Shown: positions 25,001 through 40,000, numbered from the stretch's first letter. The stretch: DNA of 64,000 nt from Patiria miniata (GCF_015706575.1 NW_024037056.1:4798109-4862108); one strand, 5' to 3'. Translations and numbers: made by a program. The notes: generated by a model not told the origin, from the letters alone.

Positions 25001-28000
25001 TTAACAATTGAAATCACATCAGTTGCAAAATCCTATTCTCTGTGGTTACTAAAACAACTGACACGAGATGCAATTTACGAGAGAGGAGATGATGAAGCTT
25101 GCTGGTGAATGTTTTCATTTTTAAAAACACTTGTATCAAGACGTTTCTTGCTGCGTCAGATGCTTACCTCGAATGGTAGCATAGTAACTATGACCATTCT
25201 GTAATCTCATGTTGTGTACAATAATGCTGTTGGTGATTCCAACTCGCGAGAAATCTATCACGTCGCTACCACCTCGCTCTGAACCTGAAAAATTAAGAAA
25301 TTTATAATTATCAAGTTTAAATTCCCTAAATTGCTGTAAAGTTTGATAATAAACACTGCCTTTAATTATAGATGATTTGTAAATACAGAGTGTGACAGAC
25401 GATGTCATTATTGCATTATTGAATGCCAAAGGATCATTTAGCAGATTCATGAAAACCAAGCAGCTCCTACCGATGGCATATTCATAGTACTTGATCCCAG
25501 AGTGATGACGTGCCATGCCATGTTCCTCAATGTCAGTGAAGGACTCCCAGTGAAGAACTAACTCAGACACAGAACTCTAGATTAAAAAACATGAACAGAG
25601 GAAAAAAATAATGTAATCTCCAAGAACTAGCCTCACAAATTTGGTGGTGAGGACTCACATACCACAAACAAAAAATTGTTGGGTAAACCAGACATAAATT
25701 ACCAGAACTAAAACAATCTAGTATGACTAAGCTTTCCTTTCTTGCACCCCAAAAAGCTTGATCAAGCAGAAACATGAGAAACGTACTTGGTAAGTTTGAT
25801 CCACTCCAATCCAGACAGAGCCAGGGGTCGGTGGGGTCGTATCTATGACAACGCCATCACTACAGCTGGACACAGCAGGAAGCTGTTCATTCCAAAACTC
25901 ATGCTCCAATGTCACTTCATCAGCATGGATGCAAATGTGATAACGCATGCCATAATGCAGGACCAGATCAGGAATGTTGACAAACTCTTTACCTATTGAA
26001 CCAAAACCAATATTAGTGTGTCGTATCCTAATCCCTCATTTCAGATTGTTTAATAATTCATTACTTTCTGCATCCAATAGGATTACATCATGATTAAGTC
26101 ACTTCCCCTCCCCCATTGTTCTTTTCAAATTCTTCACTTTTCAAAATATTTTTCCAAACAAACCTTTGATATGAAATCTGATTGAAAGGTCACAATTCAA
26201 AATGGCATTCTAAATGAAGCAATGTCATACTTGTCTCTCCACAGGCCTTCATTGATGGGTGATTACAGGGATACCGCAGACCATTGTCCAAGTTTCCAAA
26301 TGCAGTGGATCCGGTGTCCAAAATGGCCGCCCAGGTGTAGGCCCTGTGGCGTAGTGTGGGCCAGACTGCTGATAAGGAAGACGTAGAGGAGATGTAGTTC
26401 TTGTCTGGTTCCGGCCACTTGGCATTCTGCTCCATGAAGACTTCATCTGTTCAAAACAAGATAAAAAAATATGAAGTGTTCCCTGTGCGCTCAGTGCATG
26501 ACCAGAAAATGGTGTTGCGGGATTACTGTGTGAGCTGTGTGGAAGGGACGCATTGCATACAGGCATTGGTTTGCACGCACATGGCGCATGATAAATTTTG
26601 TGCACCAATCATCTGTGTTCTAAAGGAAACCATTCTTCTGAGAATTTTCTGAAACTTTCTTCTGATTCTTAGCACTTATATTTATTGCACAACACTTTAA
26701 GCACAGTGCAGTACCATGAAATCAGGCAATAAATGAGAGAAACCAGCCGTAATTCAAAGAATTTTGCCTAAACCTGCGTTTGATTAATTTACAAAATAGC
26801 AAAGAAGATAAACTTACGATCAGCATCAATGACAGTATGGGGGACGATCAGCTTCACATCATCGCAGTCAACAATCTTGGTACTAGCGATGGAAGACAGA
26901 CCAGCCTTATTGTAGCCCCTCACTGATAACTGAAGACAGACATCCAGGTCCAAGGAACCACTGTAGGATGCTGTGAAACGCACCTGGTGGAAAAGAGAAT
27001 TCCTGATCCATTCAGAAATCTGAATGATGGACAAACTGCACTGTTTTGTGATCAACATATTTTGTGAGAACTAACACTACTTGCTTAATAGCACCAAACC
27101 AGTCTAACAGAGCTGAACAACTGTTCTTTTGGGAGAAGATCTGGGTTTTTACAGATTAAAACACTGTCTTTTCTAAAGCTGAAAGTGTGAAATATTGGTG
27201 TCAAAATGACTGGGAAATAAGAGACATTTCATGATCAATTGTAATAACAGTTCACAGGTGCGCAAGAATTTTCTGCATTGTCCATTATTAAGACACCAAA
27301 CCATGTTTACCCAATGATCTTTTAACGAGACAAAAGTTAAGCTTATGTCCTCAGAGAAAGAAGTTACTAATTACTCTCAAAACAGTGTCATTTTTGTATA
27401 CAACCATTCTACTTTCAAACACAACACTCCCTTGGCAAATAAATCCAGGATAACAAACTGTACCACTGCATTATTTGTCTTGAAAGGTTTTACTCATGTC
27501 ATACTTTCCCTCTACTCTTGTCCCTCTTTTATGCTTCAGTTGTGTACTTTCGCACAATCCTTTCCATTAACGTTTGCGAGCACGTTCCCTATGACCTTAT
27601 GTCTAATAGGATACAAATCCCCTCTCTCCAGAAAAGACGTGATCATCTCTGTTTAAAGTTTGGTAAAAACCTTCTCTCATCTCATAAATACCGTGACTGG
27701 CTACCACCCAAAAGAGCGAAACAACCTCCGCAATACCAACACCCTGTCAATCCCTCGATGTCGAACCAACCGATACAAGAATAGTGCAATCCCATTTTTA
27801 ACCAATCTTCTTAATGAACAACTAAGCTCTACGTCTCACACCCTGGTTTGATATTTATCTTCATTTATTTACTGTTTATCATTATCTGAGCAATCCATTT
27901 CTCCATGTTTGTTTTCCCAACTGTTTTTAATCAACTGTTTTTAGTCATTTTTTTGTAAATTTGTTTTATTGTGTACTCACCATTCTTGTTGTTACATGCA

Positions 28001-31000
28001 TTATGTTTTAACTATCATTATAATTTTTTCCCGGTCTTCTAATTATTTTTATTGTAATACATACAGTTTTTACCTCTGTCTATTTTTAAAATGTTTTCCA
28101 ATGTAAACCTGCCCACAATTCAGCCTTCGGGCTGCGACAGGAGAGTAAAATAAACCATTTAATAATAATAATAATAATAAATAATACTTACCACATCTCC
28201 AGTCAAAACCAAATCCTGGATTCTCATCCAGGGACTCAGCAGTGCTCCATCGCTACCATCCTCAGCAATGCTCCACTCATAGAAATCCATCAGTTCATGT
28301 GGGTTTTCATGACGTACGTAATCATGCGCAAAAGGCTGGAAGACCACGCTGATCTCTGTCCTGCCTTGCGTGGTCTCAATGTTGCCGACTGTGATCTGAC
28401 CGACCTCGGGAGGTTGCGATAATACCCAGAATCCATCACTGACGATGGGTTGGAAGCAGACACTAACATGACAAAATGTAACCTAATGTAATAAAAAGAA
28501 AGCATATCAGAAACTAGTTGTATTACCTTAGAATCAATTTTCTGTTGAGATAAATGTACTGACTAAGAGTGGGACTGGACAATGACTCGTTTGTTTTTCA
28601 ATAAATGGAGAAGTTTCTGCTACCTTTGATCTGTAATGACCTCCACTGTGCAATCCTGAACCAGCCTGAACATGTTGGAATGCCATGCCAAGATCTTGAT
28701 CATCAAGCACCGTGATCCACTCAGTTGTAGTTTTCTCATCATCTGTGAGAGACACAACATAATGTCCTTCTTCACACTACAAATTGGAATCGAATTGGAT
28801 TTAAAATACTCATAGTACCTAACTTTGAAGACTGGATGCAAACCCGAGGAAAAGAGACTAGATTTTGATTTTGTGAGGACTTTGCACCAGAGTTTGAAAG
28901 GAAAATCATAATAATTCCCTTTAATTTTCAAATCAAGCTTACCAAAATAAATCTCAACCTCCTGCTCAACTGCCCAGTTGATGTTAGTCACAAAGGGCTG
29001 CAGCATCTCAGGGATGGTCCAACGAGCTGAGATGTCAGAGGTGGAGGCCTGGTAGGTGATGTCATCCTGACAGGATTGATCAGTAACAGATGAGTGATGA
29101 GATAATCCTGATGGTACATCAGACACTGCAAGTAGGAGGGAAAATATTGACTGTTAGATAAGAGTGTCGAAGGATGGTCAAACGAGCCTTAGTGGATTGC
29201 TCAAAAGACAGTCACTGATCTAGAGAGACGTCTTTCAAACTTAAATATGTTACCAATTGTAAATGACTTTTAACCATTGTAAAGACTGCATTGTCTAAGA
29301 AATAAGAAAAATGAAAGGCCTTACTTTCATCTTGATCACAGCCCAGTCCGTCTTTGGCCACAGCTCCCTCCAGTGCCTGACCCTCCTGAATGACTTTGAC
29401 ACCGTCCGAAGTGACATTGACGCAACCGGCTTCAGAGTTGGCACGGATGGTCACATAATAGGTCTGTCAATAAAATATCACCACAAAGATGTTGAAAAAC
29501 ATAAAGCATCAAGATGAAGTCAGGTCTCAATTTAAGGGAAAGTCATTTCAATGATTTCAACTTTTTCAAATTCATGTTTTCATTACCATGAGTGGTGTGA
29601 GATCCAGTCCATGCAGTCGATAGAAGGTTGCATTGCCGACATTGATGAAACCATCGCTGACATCAGTAGCACCTCCTTCTGATCCGACAGCAATCTCATA
29701 GTTGATATCAAGATGAGGATGCTCAAAACCAAACCAACGAGCTGAGATGCTTGTGGTGTTCATCTGTACGTCAATATCCTTGGCCACCTACGAGCAAATA
29801 AACGGGAAGGGATGGGTGAAATATCTAAATAGAACTACTCTATAAAATTAGAAAACCATATTCACACAGACACGTCCCAAATGGTTCATTATCTCAAAAC
29901 CAGATGAGTAGAAGCAACTGCAAGTTATTAACTTTTAAATAATGATGTCAGTTTTAACTTGAGACAATAAATCAGTAGTCATACCCCTAAGCTGACAACT
30001 GCACCTTCCCCAGGGGGTGCAACATCCAATACAACACCCAGAGATGGTAACTGCACGATGTGTCTATAAACCGATGACGTCCCCACCGTAGCTAACCCAG
30101 CGCCATTCTGTGCTCTGATTGACACGTAATATTCATGATCACCATGGAGATGCCAGTCTAGGTCAGCCAATGAGAATACAGCACAGGATGTCAGAGATGT
30201 ACATGGTCCCATTTTGTAGTCTTTTTCTGACTGGAAATCGAGAGTTTCCGTGCTGCCTGGGGTGCTCCCTGGAAAGTGCAGAAAAAAATCATATAGACTG
30301 AAACGATCCAAATAATTTAACTTTACACTCAAAACCTGTCATAACACAGACGAGTATGCTATTCTTAACGAAGCCTTTCTACTTGGAAAACAAATGATTA
30401 ACCCTCCACATGGACAGAGACACGCCCAACATACATTTGCGGGGCACTTTGGACAAATGATCAACATTTTGTTGACTCACCGATGGCAACTTGGTATCTC
30501 AGGCTGGTATCCTCATCATCAATGAAGCCACTATCTCCCCATTCAGCAATCAAGTACTCATCCTCCACATGGACAGAGACACGCCCAACAAACATGGGCG
30601 GGGTGGTATCCACGATAATTGGCCCAATCACCTAGTTAACAGGAAAATAGCTAGAATGTTTTAAAGACATGATTATTATGTGTATTAACTTAAAAGGGGA
30701 AATTGAAATCATCACCACCAGGAAAAGAACCACATAGAACATAATGTGCCGCCCGCAGGGTCATTTAGTTATCTGGCTTGTCTGTTCTGCACAATATATT
30801 TTTCACACACCTTGGAAGTAGATAACTGAGCCTTGTTGATGGCCTTCAGAACCAGATGGAACACAGCTCCATGGCTGATATGAGGATGGTACATCACAAA
30901 GTGATCATGACCTGATGTTGACATGTAGGTCACAAGGTCAGGAGTCGGATTGGAGGGATCACTGCTGAGACCGATCTCGAAGTCATAGATTGAGCTTTCT

Positions 31001-34000
31001 GCATCCTCTCCATTCCAAGAAATTATCACCTATCATTAATAAAAACAAAGCTAATCAACAACAGAATCATAAAAGTTGACTTAAGTAATTAAATATCCTT
31101 TAAATGTTTTTAGCCAACCAATCTCAGCCCAGTCTAGCTTACCCAATCCCAGCCCAGACCAAATACTTGACCCAGACCAACCCTGTTCAGCACAGACCAG
31201 ACTATATCTCAGCCCAAAATAGCCATGCCGATGCCATACAACCAAGCCCTGCAGTCCAGTTTAGCCCAGCTAATTAAGCCCAGTCAAGCATATCTGTAAA
31301 TCGTACGTGTTTGTCGGTTGGAAGGTAGAACTTCTGCTGGACGGCTGAGATCCAGAGGCAGTCTAGGTCTCCTTGGAGAATTGCTGAGGTGTCGTTGGTG
31401 CCAGACATCTCAGGATAAACAGATATATCATCTACCAGAGCAGCCTTAGCACTGTGTTTAAAAAACATACATTCATATAATGTACACAATATTGGTTGTA
31501 ACTACGTTTTTTTTTTACAATCCTATTGCAGAGCATCTGTCACTTTATAAATTTGAACTCCTTGGTGGAGAAAGTCAATTGCAGTAAAGTGTTTTGCTCG
31601 GGGACTGAAAGTCCCTTACCCCCTAACTGCTGGTTGAAACTGGAGAAGTGGAGAAGACGCTGTCACTGACCATTATGAGAGATACAATGTATCTGAATGC
31701 ATGACATCTTCAATCTCACTAATGTCCCTACCTGCAGTCACTGGATGCATTCATCAGTTCTATCTTCCTGCGATGCTCGTTGATGAACCACACCCGACCC
31801 TCGGCATCCGTAGCCAGACCAGGCCACATCCGAGCATAGCTGATAGCAATCTGGGTCAACTCTGGAGGGCTGGTATCGATCATGACACCGTCGGAACAGA
31901 CAGCCTCTGAGGGTTCCAGAGCTCGGTTGTAAGCGATGACGGTGACGCAGTACTGGCCAGGCAAGGGGGCTGTCCAACTCGCATGCGTGGAGGTTGTTTT
32001 GTTCATCTACAGGAGGCGTAAAGAGGCAACCCAACAATAACGGTTTCATGATGTATCATTGCATCAAAGGAGGTAGATTGTCATCTGCTTTCCATTACAT
32101 CTTACTTGCATTTTTGCTTAATGGCAACTAAAAACAACACTCTGGCACAAAGGAAAACTCCCCAAAACCTACCGAATCTCTGACGCTGCCGATTGATGTA
32201 TTGCCGGTCCAGCAGGAATCATCAAAGAGATACTGGTAGAATTTGACCCCACTCTCCTTGTCAAAGAACCCCTCCCAATGAGCTGAGAGGTCGTTGCCCT
32301 CCTGAAAGTCTACCTCATTAGACCCGCGTATCCCATCATGCACCACACCGGCTTGAGGGCCGGACGTATCTACTGTTATCTGCATGAATCAGTAGGAATA
32401 GAAATATCTGCATTAATTGGTAGGATGTATGTAAATTGAGAGGAATAACTACATGTATAGTGGGTGAATATCTTCAACATCTGGAACACTGCCCGGTATA
32501 TTGACTTTCTAGTTACCAACTGAGCTACTCATCCTCTGATCTCCCATTAACCTGACTAGCATGGCATATAGTTGCAAAGACACAATCTTCCATAAGCATA
32601 CCTGGATTGTCTGGGTGGTTACCAGTCTTGCATGGTTGGTAACCGTCAGAGTGATGAAGTAATCGTAGTCATGGGTACCAATGTGGAATGTTGGCTTAAA
32701 ACCGTAGTCAACAGCGTAACAGTCGCCGATTGGAACACACAAACAGCTGACTGGATCACAATCCTCCTGTGAAAAGCAAAAGTCACTGCTGAGAATTAGC
32801 TAGCCAAATGTCCCACGCCTCCAACATGCCTATGCTTTTTGAAATGTCCATATAAAAGTGCATGCTTCGTAATAAAGGCGTGTTGATAGCTAGACAATAC
32901 ATTTTTTTAAAGAATTAATATTTAATGAAAATCCTTAAAACCTTAAACTAATGTGCAGAACACATTATTTACTACGAAAAGAATATTAGCTGGGTTTTTT
33001 TAAATATTGAAATGAATATGTAATGTTTCTATTCTTCTAAATATCTTAATACCAGTTTCTAATGCCCCAGTTGCCTTACCGTGTTCAATTTTCTTGCAGC
33101 TATTTTTCCATGGCCATGTACTATCGGTGGCCCAGTGTCATTATCTGGTAGAGTCTGGTTCCCGTTTTCTATTTCTATGCCAGTGAAGTTGTCGAAGAGA
33201 TACCATTCAATGGTTCTGATACCGCTGTGAATGTCGTATGTCCTGAACTCAACACTAAACGATGAAGAAGCAGAGAACGACAATGTAAAAATCTGTCTGT
33301 CAACTAAAAACGTGAATAAAGCTTTGGATTAGTAATCATGGAAAAGAAATCAAATGAAATGAAAAATCCTACCTCATTTTATGCAACTCGGCTGCATTAT
33401 GAACGGCAAGATTCACCTCCCCGTCCCGTACCAGCCAGAAGTCTTCAATTATAGGCGGGGAGGAATCAGCATGAACCAACACACTGTCCCTCACAAAGTG
33501 CCCAGTTAGGTCCCTAGCCTCCACCCAGAACCGAATGGAATCACCGTCCACCAGGGTCAGGTCGTAGGTCGCCTGTGTGTCTGCAGCTTCATTACTCCAG
33601 TGGTCTGAGTTGTCGTCGCTGACGTTGACAGTGGTCCTTCCACCGCTGTGATCGATGTCATACAAGATGCGGAATTCAGTCACACCAAGGGCATGTGGGA
33701 TGGCTGCACGGCCACGCAGCCCAAAGTACTGGTCGTAATCTAGGAGCAAACCAATCATCAAGATTACTTAAACTGTTCTTTACCCTGTAATGGTTCCTCA
33801 ATAGTCGTGAAGTCTTAATTATTTTACAGAAATGTACTGAAAACATTAATAAAAATGCATCATATCTCTCCATTTTGAACACTGTCTGATGTTTTGAAGA
33901 AATTAGTAACTCAACAATAAACTGAGCAAGGTTCAAAAACTATTTTTCTTAAGATGAATACAGGACTTTGTCTGATACATCAAAATCTTGCTATTCGTGG

Positions 34001-37000
34001 GCGGATTGCTTATGCAAAACCTCTTTTGCATTTATTTTTCCACTAAACAATTAATTAATTACCACTGTCAATAGTAGCGCTGACGTAATCCCCTATGGGT
34101 TTCAGCAATCCTTGATTCAGGTGATGAATATTAATGAATCTGTTCATCCAATCAAGAAGTACTGATGTCATCCCTCCGCTGGAGTCTAGATCAATCAACC
34201 ACTCAAAGTCGGTTTCTTCAGTCGCTGAAAGTAATCGCACCGATGCGTTGCTCTGCATAGTGACATCATCAGGATCATCATCAAAGAACACAAAACGCCT
34301 GCTGAGTTTCACATTGCCAGCGTTGTCAACAGCGGTAAGGATGACGGAGTAAACACCTGTGGAGAAGAGTGGATGAATAATGAGAAGAGTGTTACTGGAG
34401 AAAATATGGATAAAGGCTAACAATATTGGTGCACTTGAGTAGGACTCAATCACATGATGTGATGCCCCCACTAAGCACTAAGACTTTAAACTGTAAACAG
34501 ATGGTCTAATCCAGAAGAAAGGCAGGTTGGGCTAATGCAACTCTGCTTTGGGCTTTGCATGGGTTAAATCCATCAACAAATATACCATATCATCAAAGTT
34601 ACTTGTCATTTCTTTCACATCACAGCTACTTAGCCAACAAAACCTACCAACATGGGGCAGGGTGACAGTCTGCCCAGAGCTAGCTACTCCTTCATAAACA
34701 GCCGGACTGTCAAAGATTTCTGTCATCTCATTGCCATGGCTACCTGACAGCTGTCGCACCAGCAGATCATATTCTTTGATGTCAGCGAGATCATCTGCCC
34801 AGCCTTGCCAAGTGACTGTCACAGTAGCCTGTGATGATATAAAAGTCTGGAAAACTTAAAAAGTCATTTGAAAATCAACACTTTAGCTACATGTAGTCTT
34901 GCATACCGATACCCACTACCTAATCCAAACAATGTATACAATGTACACAAAAGTATCATGGCTAACCAGCGAGGTGACGTCGTTCCCTGCATTCAGCATG
35001 GTGATTCGACATCCACTGCTAACATCCACACAGTGGTAGGGGTCAACAAAGTCAAAGGTGAAAGTGGAATCCCCAGATACCGTCTGTCCATTATAGTAGC
35101 GTGTGATGGTGGCGTTGGCGTTGTCTCTGTTGTAGAGTTTCAGGTACCCGCCATTGGTTGTAGATACATCATATCTCAGTCTGCAACAGACAAAGAAGTT
35201 TCGAAATAAATAAATTATGCACTCTTGATTTGAGCTCCGTCTCTTGTACTATAGTGCCTTACATTTCCAAGGAGTTTAATTCTTTGTGTTTTAAGCAGAG
35301 TAAAACAATCAGAATGCCTGCACCACAGTCAATCATTAGTGACAAAGTTTCACAGGCCTGTTCAGAAAGTGACAAAAACCTTTTTAAACCCACCAAGTCA
35401 TATGTACAAGAAATGTTGGCTGTTTACCTATTTGCTGGTCTGAGATGTCCAATGCAGTCTCTCTGTACCTGGTTCTTGACAGACTGACTGACTGAAATGG
35501 CCGACACTAGCCTGGTTGTTTAGGATTACCCTGTAATGGGCTTATCTGATCCACTGTATACACCAGGTTCATAAAAACACTGCAAGTAAAACGTGCGATC
35601 CCCCTGGCATCCTGCCACTAATTTGTATACATGCATGTACAGGCAGTTATATTCGTAAGGACAATTTTCAGTGACTGCCTGATTACCCAGCAGGTACCAG
35701 TTCTCAGTTGATTTGGGGAGTTTGGGTTGAATGGAGAGTTTCGGTGAGACACCGGACTAACATATGTTACAGTCATTAGTATCTCTCCAGAGACCTCGTA
35801 AATATACATATTGGAAAGGATTTTTTTGACATCGACCTTCTCTCCACAGACACCTTTCAAGTATGGCGGAGATTGATGACTGAACTGTAAAGTAAAATGG
35901 ACACACCGGCATGCATGCATGCACATGTTTGTTTATGGTGTAATAAATTTGTTTATGGTGTACTTCAAGGATTTTCTTTTGTTCCTCTTCCCTTTTCCTT
36001 TGTTTCGAAACAGCTCTCATTGGTTTTGTACACGTTATCCAACCAAAGAGTCCTCGATTCATCGATGATGTTGCACATGTGTGTCCTCAATTTACACCAT
36101 AAACACGCGCGCACGCACACACCGACACACACAGGAATGCGCGATCACAATACGCGATCGTCTGGCTTGAAAGCGAGGGGGATAAGCAAACTTCAAGTCC
36201 AGTAACTGAATCCATTGTACAGAATGTTGTGTGCTCTGGGACCAGTTTTAGCAGTTTGCCTTGTGTCATTGCTATTAGTTGTTTTATCAAACTAACTTGC
36301 CCCTAAAATACAAGTATACAGACAGTTATGACTTACACATCTCTAGTTGCAGGAGTCCATCGACTGTAATCCAAGTTGATTGTGAATTCACAGTCAACTA
36401 GGGCTTTAGCAGGGTTGTCTTGACTGAAATGCAGTCCATTTGTTGTGGTGCAGGGTTGTGATAAGGCTATCTGATATACCATTGATGTCCCGCCTTAATG
36501 CATGGACAAGATAATGGTACAAGTATACAATCTTGTTATTCACTGGATAAAGTGGGAACTATGGATCAGGGCAAGTCTCAAGAGAAATTGTAAAAAACAA
36601 ACAAAGCTCAATCTTGAAGTCGAACTTTAACAAAGTTGAAGTCCTAGAATAGCATGCTGTTGTGATATTAATTTTTTTCTTTCAAAATTGCCAAAAAGTC
36701 ATGTATGTGAAACGATTATAAAAAATTAGGCCAACATCTAACTACTTGAGCCAGTTAAGTATGAGTCAATTGAGTCAATTATCTGTGCACACTTCGAGGC
36801 TGAACTCACGATTGACAACAGCATTCACTCTTGCCCCTATGACACCCAAGCTAGCACTTTGGATATAAGGATGTCCACCAGCAGAAGGGTCTGGAAGTCC
36901 AGTCGGTCGGTAGGAGCTTATCCAATTGATCCTCAAGTTTGTGAAATTGTGTACATTGGTGTAGACGGTGTCCATACTACCATTGACTGCGGGGGATTCT

Positions 37001-40000
37001 AGAGTTGACTCCCCAATGCTCAGGGTGGCAAGATGCTCAGATAGGACTGGTGCTTGACTACTGCCAACTAAGTTGTGAGAAAGAGTATTCAAAGTCTTAG
37101 CCATATAGCACCGATGTTTACTTTCAAATAAGGCTACAACATTATCCAAGCTACTACTCCTGCATTCATTATATTGCATCAAAAGGCAATACCGTAAGAG
37201 ACCCAGATAATTAATCATGATCATGATCTGACTGGCTCAAAGTTTGAACCCATTTTTCTGAACTCTAAACAATGGAGGGACTGGGAACAAAAATAGCTTA
37301 TTTATAGGTTCTGTAGATAAGGGCTTTTCCCTTTATGCCTTTATGCCTTCATGCCTTCTATGGTACACATTTAAACTGAAATGAAAACATTAAGCAGCAG
37401 CTTGTATCACTTCACTTGTCCTCCAAAAATCTAACTTAATTGTGCTCTCTTTAGTTTGCACACGAAGTCCACATGCCCCAATTTACACATATATACAAAC
37501 TCACTTGTTCTGCAGTCCGTTCCTGAGAATCCACTGCTGCATGTGCACTGGGCATATGTGCAGCTGCCTGGGTAGCACGCATTGCTGTCAGTCCTCCATG
37601 AACACTGCTCTAATAAAACAAAATCAGAAACACATGACACATTGATGAAAATACAAGTGAATGTTAATTGCCTTGCAATGTGATTATATGCCGTGCTCTT
37701 CAGTATGTCCCATGTAAAAAAACCCGGCCATCATGTCACTTGTCTTTGTCACGCCCCAACTATCGCATCGGTCCCAACTATAGTTGGGACTGTCCCAACT
37801 ATAGTGCGGCAGTTGGGTCGGCCCAACTATAGTTAGGACTGGAGTTGCGCCGGATGCTTCATGCTTGATAGATCTTGTTGGATTAAATGTTCCGCGGCGA
37901 TGGCACCGTGTATTCGTGGTGCATGCATGCCGCAAGGCTGGCCGGTCACGTGGTACTGCCTAGTTGGACGAGTTGTCCAGCTGCTGGGTTTTATTATCCA
38001 GCAACATTTTGCAAAATTCAAAGATTGCCATGGCCGGCCAACTATAGATGGGCCCCACCCATAGCTAATGTCAAAGGTCCCAAGTCGGACATGTAAGCCA
38101 ATGTAAGCAGAGCTGTAGAGAATGTTTTATAGTCGTACATCAATTGTAAACTATAGTTGGGACTGCCAAATAAAAATATTGCGGTGGTCCAACTACAGAT
38201 GGTCCCCCCCAATAGATCATTTCATTGGTCCCCAGTAAAGTCAGATGTGTATTAGAGTTGTAGGGAATGTTTTATAATCGTACAACAATGTACACTATAG
38301 TTGGGACCGCAAAATAAAAAGATTGGGATGGCCCAACTATAGATTCGCCCCATCAATAGCTAATTTCAGTGGTCCCCAGTAAAGTCAGACGTGTATCAGA
38401 GCTGTAGGGAACGTTTTATGGTTGTACATCAATGTAAACTATAGTTGGGACACCGCAAAATAAAAAGATCGGAGTGGCCCAACTATAGTTGGGCCAGCCC
38501 AACTGTGGAACTACAGTTGGGCCTGTCCCAACTATAGTTGGGACAGGCCCAACTATAGTTGGGACCGATGCGATAGTTGGGGCGTGACATCTTCATTTAG
38601 AAGACACAAGTCACTGCAGTTTGATATGATGTTAAATCAGATTGATATATTCAACTTACTTCTGCATTCTCTTCCATTATTGACTCTCAAGTAGGCTGCT
38701 CCATTGGGCCCATAGTCTCCATCACACTGGTCACATTGTTGGTCAGTGGCAGTGGTGCAATGTAACTGGCCAAAAACACAGTGTGATATTGGTGTACATG
38801 CTGGAGAATACATAGAGAAAGCAATCATAATCTCTGCTGAAATTATAGGGACAGAATACAAGTAAAGCTCTCTGTAAAGCCTAAAAAGTCAGATAATAAT
38901 AAGGGAATAACAGTGTGAGGAGCCAGTCTTCACTGCGTGATAATGACCGGGTTAGGGGGTGACCGCTGTTAATGGACCTCGACTTCGTCTCGGTCCATTA
39001 ACAGCGGTCACCCCCACACCCGGTCATTATCACGCAGTGAAGACCGGATCCTCACACTGTTATTCCCATTAATAAATACCTTTTTAACGAAATAAACAGT
39101 TAAAATGCTCCAATTTTGTGACTTTCTTTCGGCGATATTTCCAGACTTTTTTGTGTTCATGTTCATGGGCGATATTTTAACTTATGCGTGGTACCATAAG
39201 CGTTGTTATATACACCAACAGCCGGGCCCAGGCTGTGCTGGACATTGCTGGACAACGTCTTCATTGCGTACGCGTACGACGTCCAGGGTTTGGACTTCTG
39301 CTGCTGTAGCGAAACAAAATATTTACAACAATGTTTTCATATTTTTACCTGATGGAGGAAGCTGAAATTTCGTTTACACACTCCTCGTGTCCAGAATTAC
39401 AAAGATGCTTGGTTTAGGAAAGGTAAATATGTCATTGGGCGAAGTGTTTCAAGAAAATATATCGTAGATCTACGCTTTCGTCGTAAACATCCTCAGTATA
39501 TCAGATACTGCACTGCTGTATGTACATGTACGATGTCCAGTCGTTTTAAAACTTCCTTACGCACGCGCACACCCATAGCAACTGTGTTGCGTACGCGCGC
39601 GTCAGTGTCACGCGAAGGTGGTTGAGCGCATGTGCAGTGCTATATTGTTACAAGCTAGCCGTATGACTGTTGTAAATTTGACCAATCATTGCCTTCCAAT
39701 GGGGCTGGATCAATGCTGGTTCAGGGGCCATTTTTTTCGCTTGTTCTTTGAACCCGGTCATTATCACCGTTAATGCCCGGCCACGTGATCGAATTTCGAC
39801 CAATCAGAAACCATCAACTCTCCAAGGTATTTATTAATTTTGTTTTCATTTGAAGTAACAAAAGTGTTCATAATTCTAAAGACCGGTGCTTAACAACCTG
39901 ATGGAGTTTTAGCTCAGTAAATGCTATAGGCCTATCTTCCCAGAAAACAATATTCTAGGTTCTCGATTTCAAGGCCAATTTTACACACTAAACCAATAAG

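Larger units (their letters stand above)
17642..26983 (-). other. Gene A exons 25-46: second FN3-like repeat block
   Basis: Exons: 26818-26983, 26231-26446, 25787-25992, 25471-25576, 25168-25284, 24846-24984, 24554-24734, 23848-24124, 23240-23429, 22737-23064, 22449-22568, 22227-22355, 21757-21891, 21216-21626, 20820-20963, 20371-20548, 19951-20101, 19381-19508, 19025-19164, 18569-18710, 18163-18369, 17642-17845. Clear cores are FSDQESGVAYYEWALG, GFHDPHSGLSHYEWRAG, SDAESGIKDQF, GFADVHSGISHYLVSIG and GFVDLESYIDHYEWCVG; linkers include VTVDDSSPVAGRVYDGG and FRVDSSPP. Exon 40 (20,371-20,548) inserts an extra six-cysteine segment (CLPVTCEGHCACAP) not seen in the other repeats. Confidence 0.8.

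Noticed and set aside
35230..36205. Plus-strand ORFs in the intron after exon 7 of gene A
   Set aside because: No domain or splice support; part of the region is a CA/CG-type microsatellite near 36,100.
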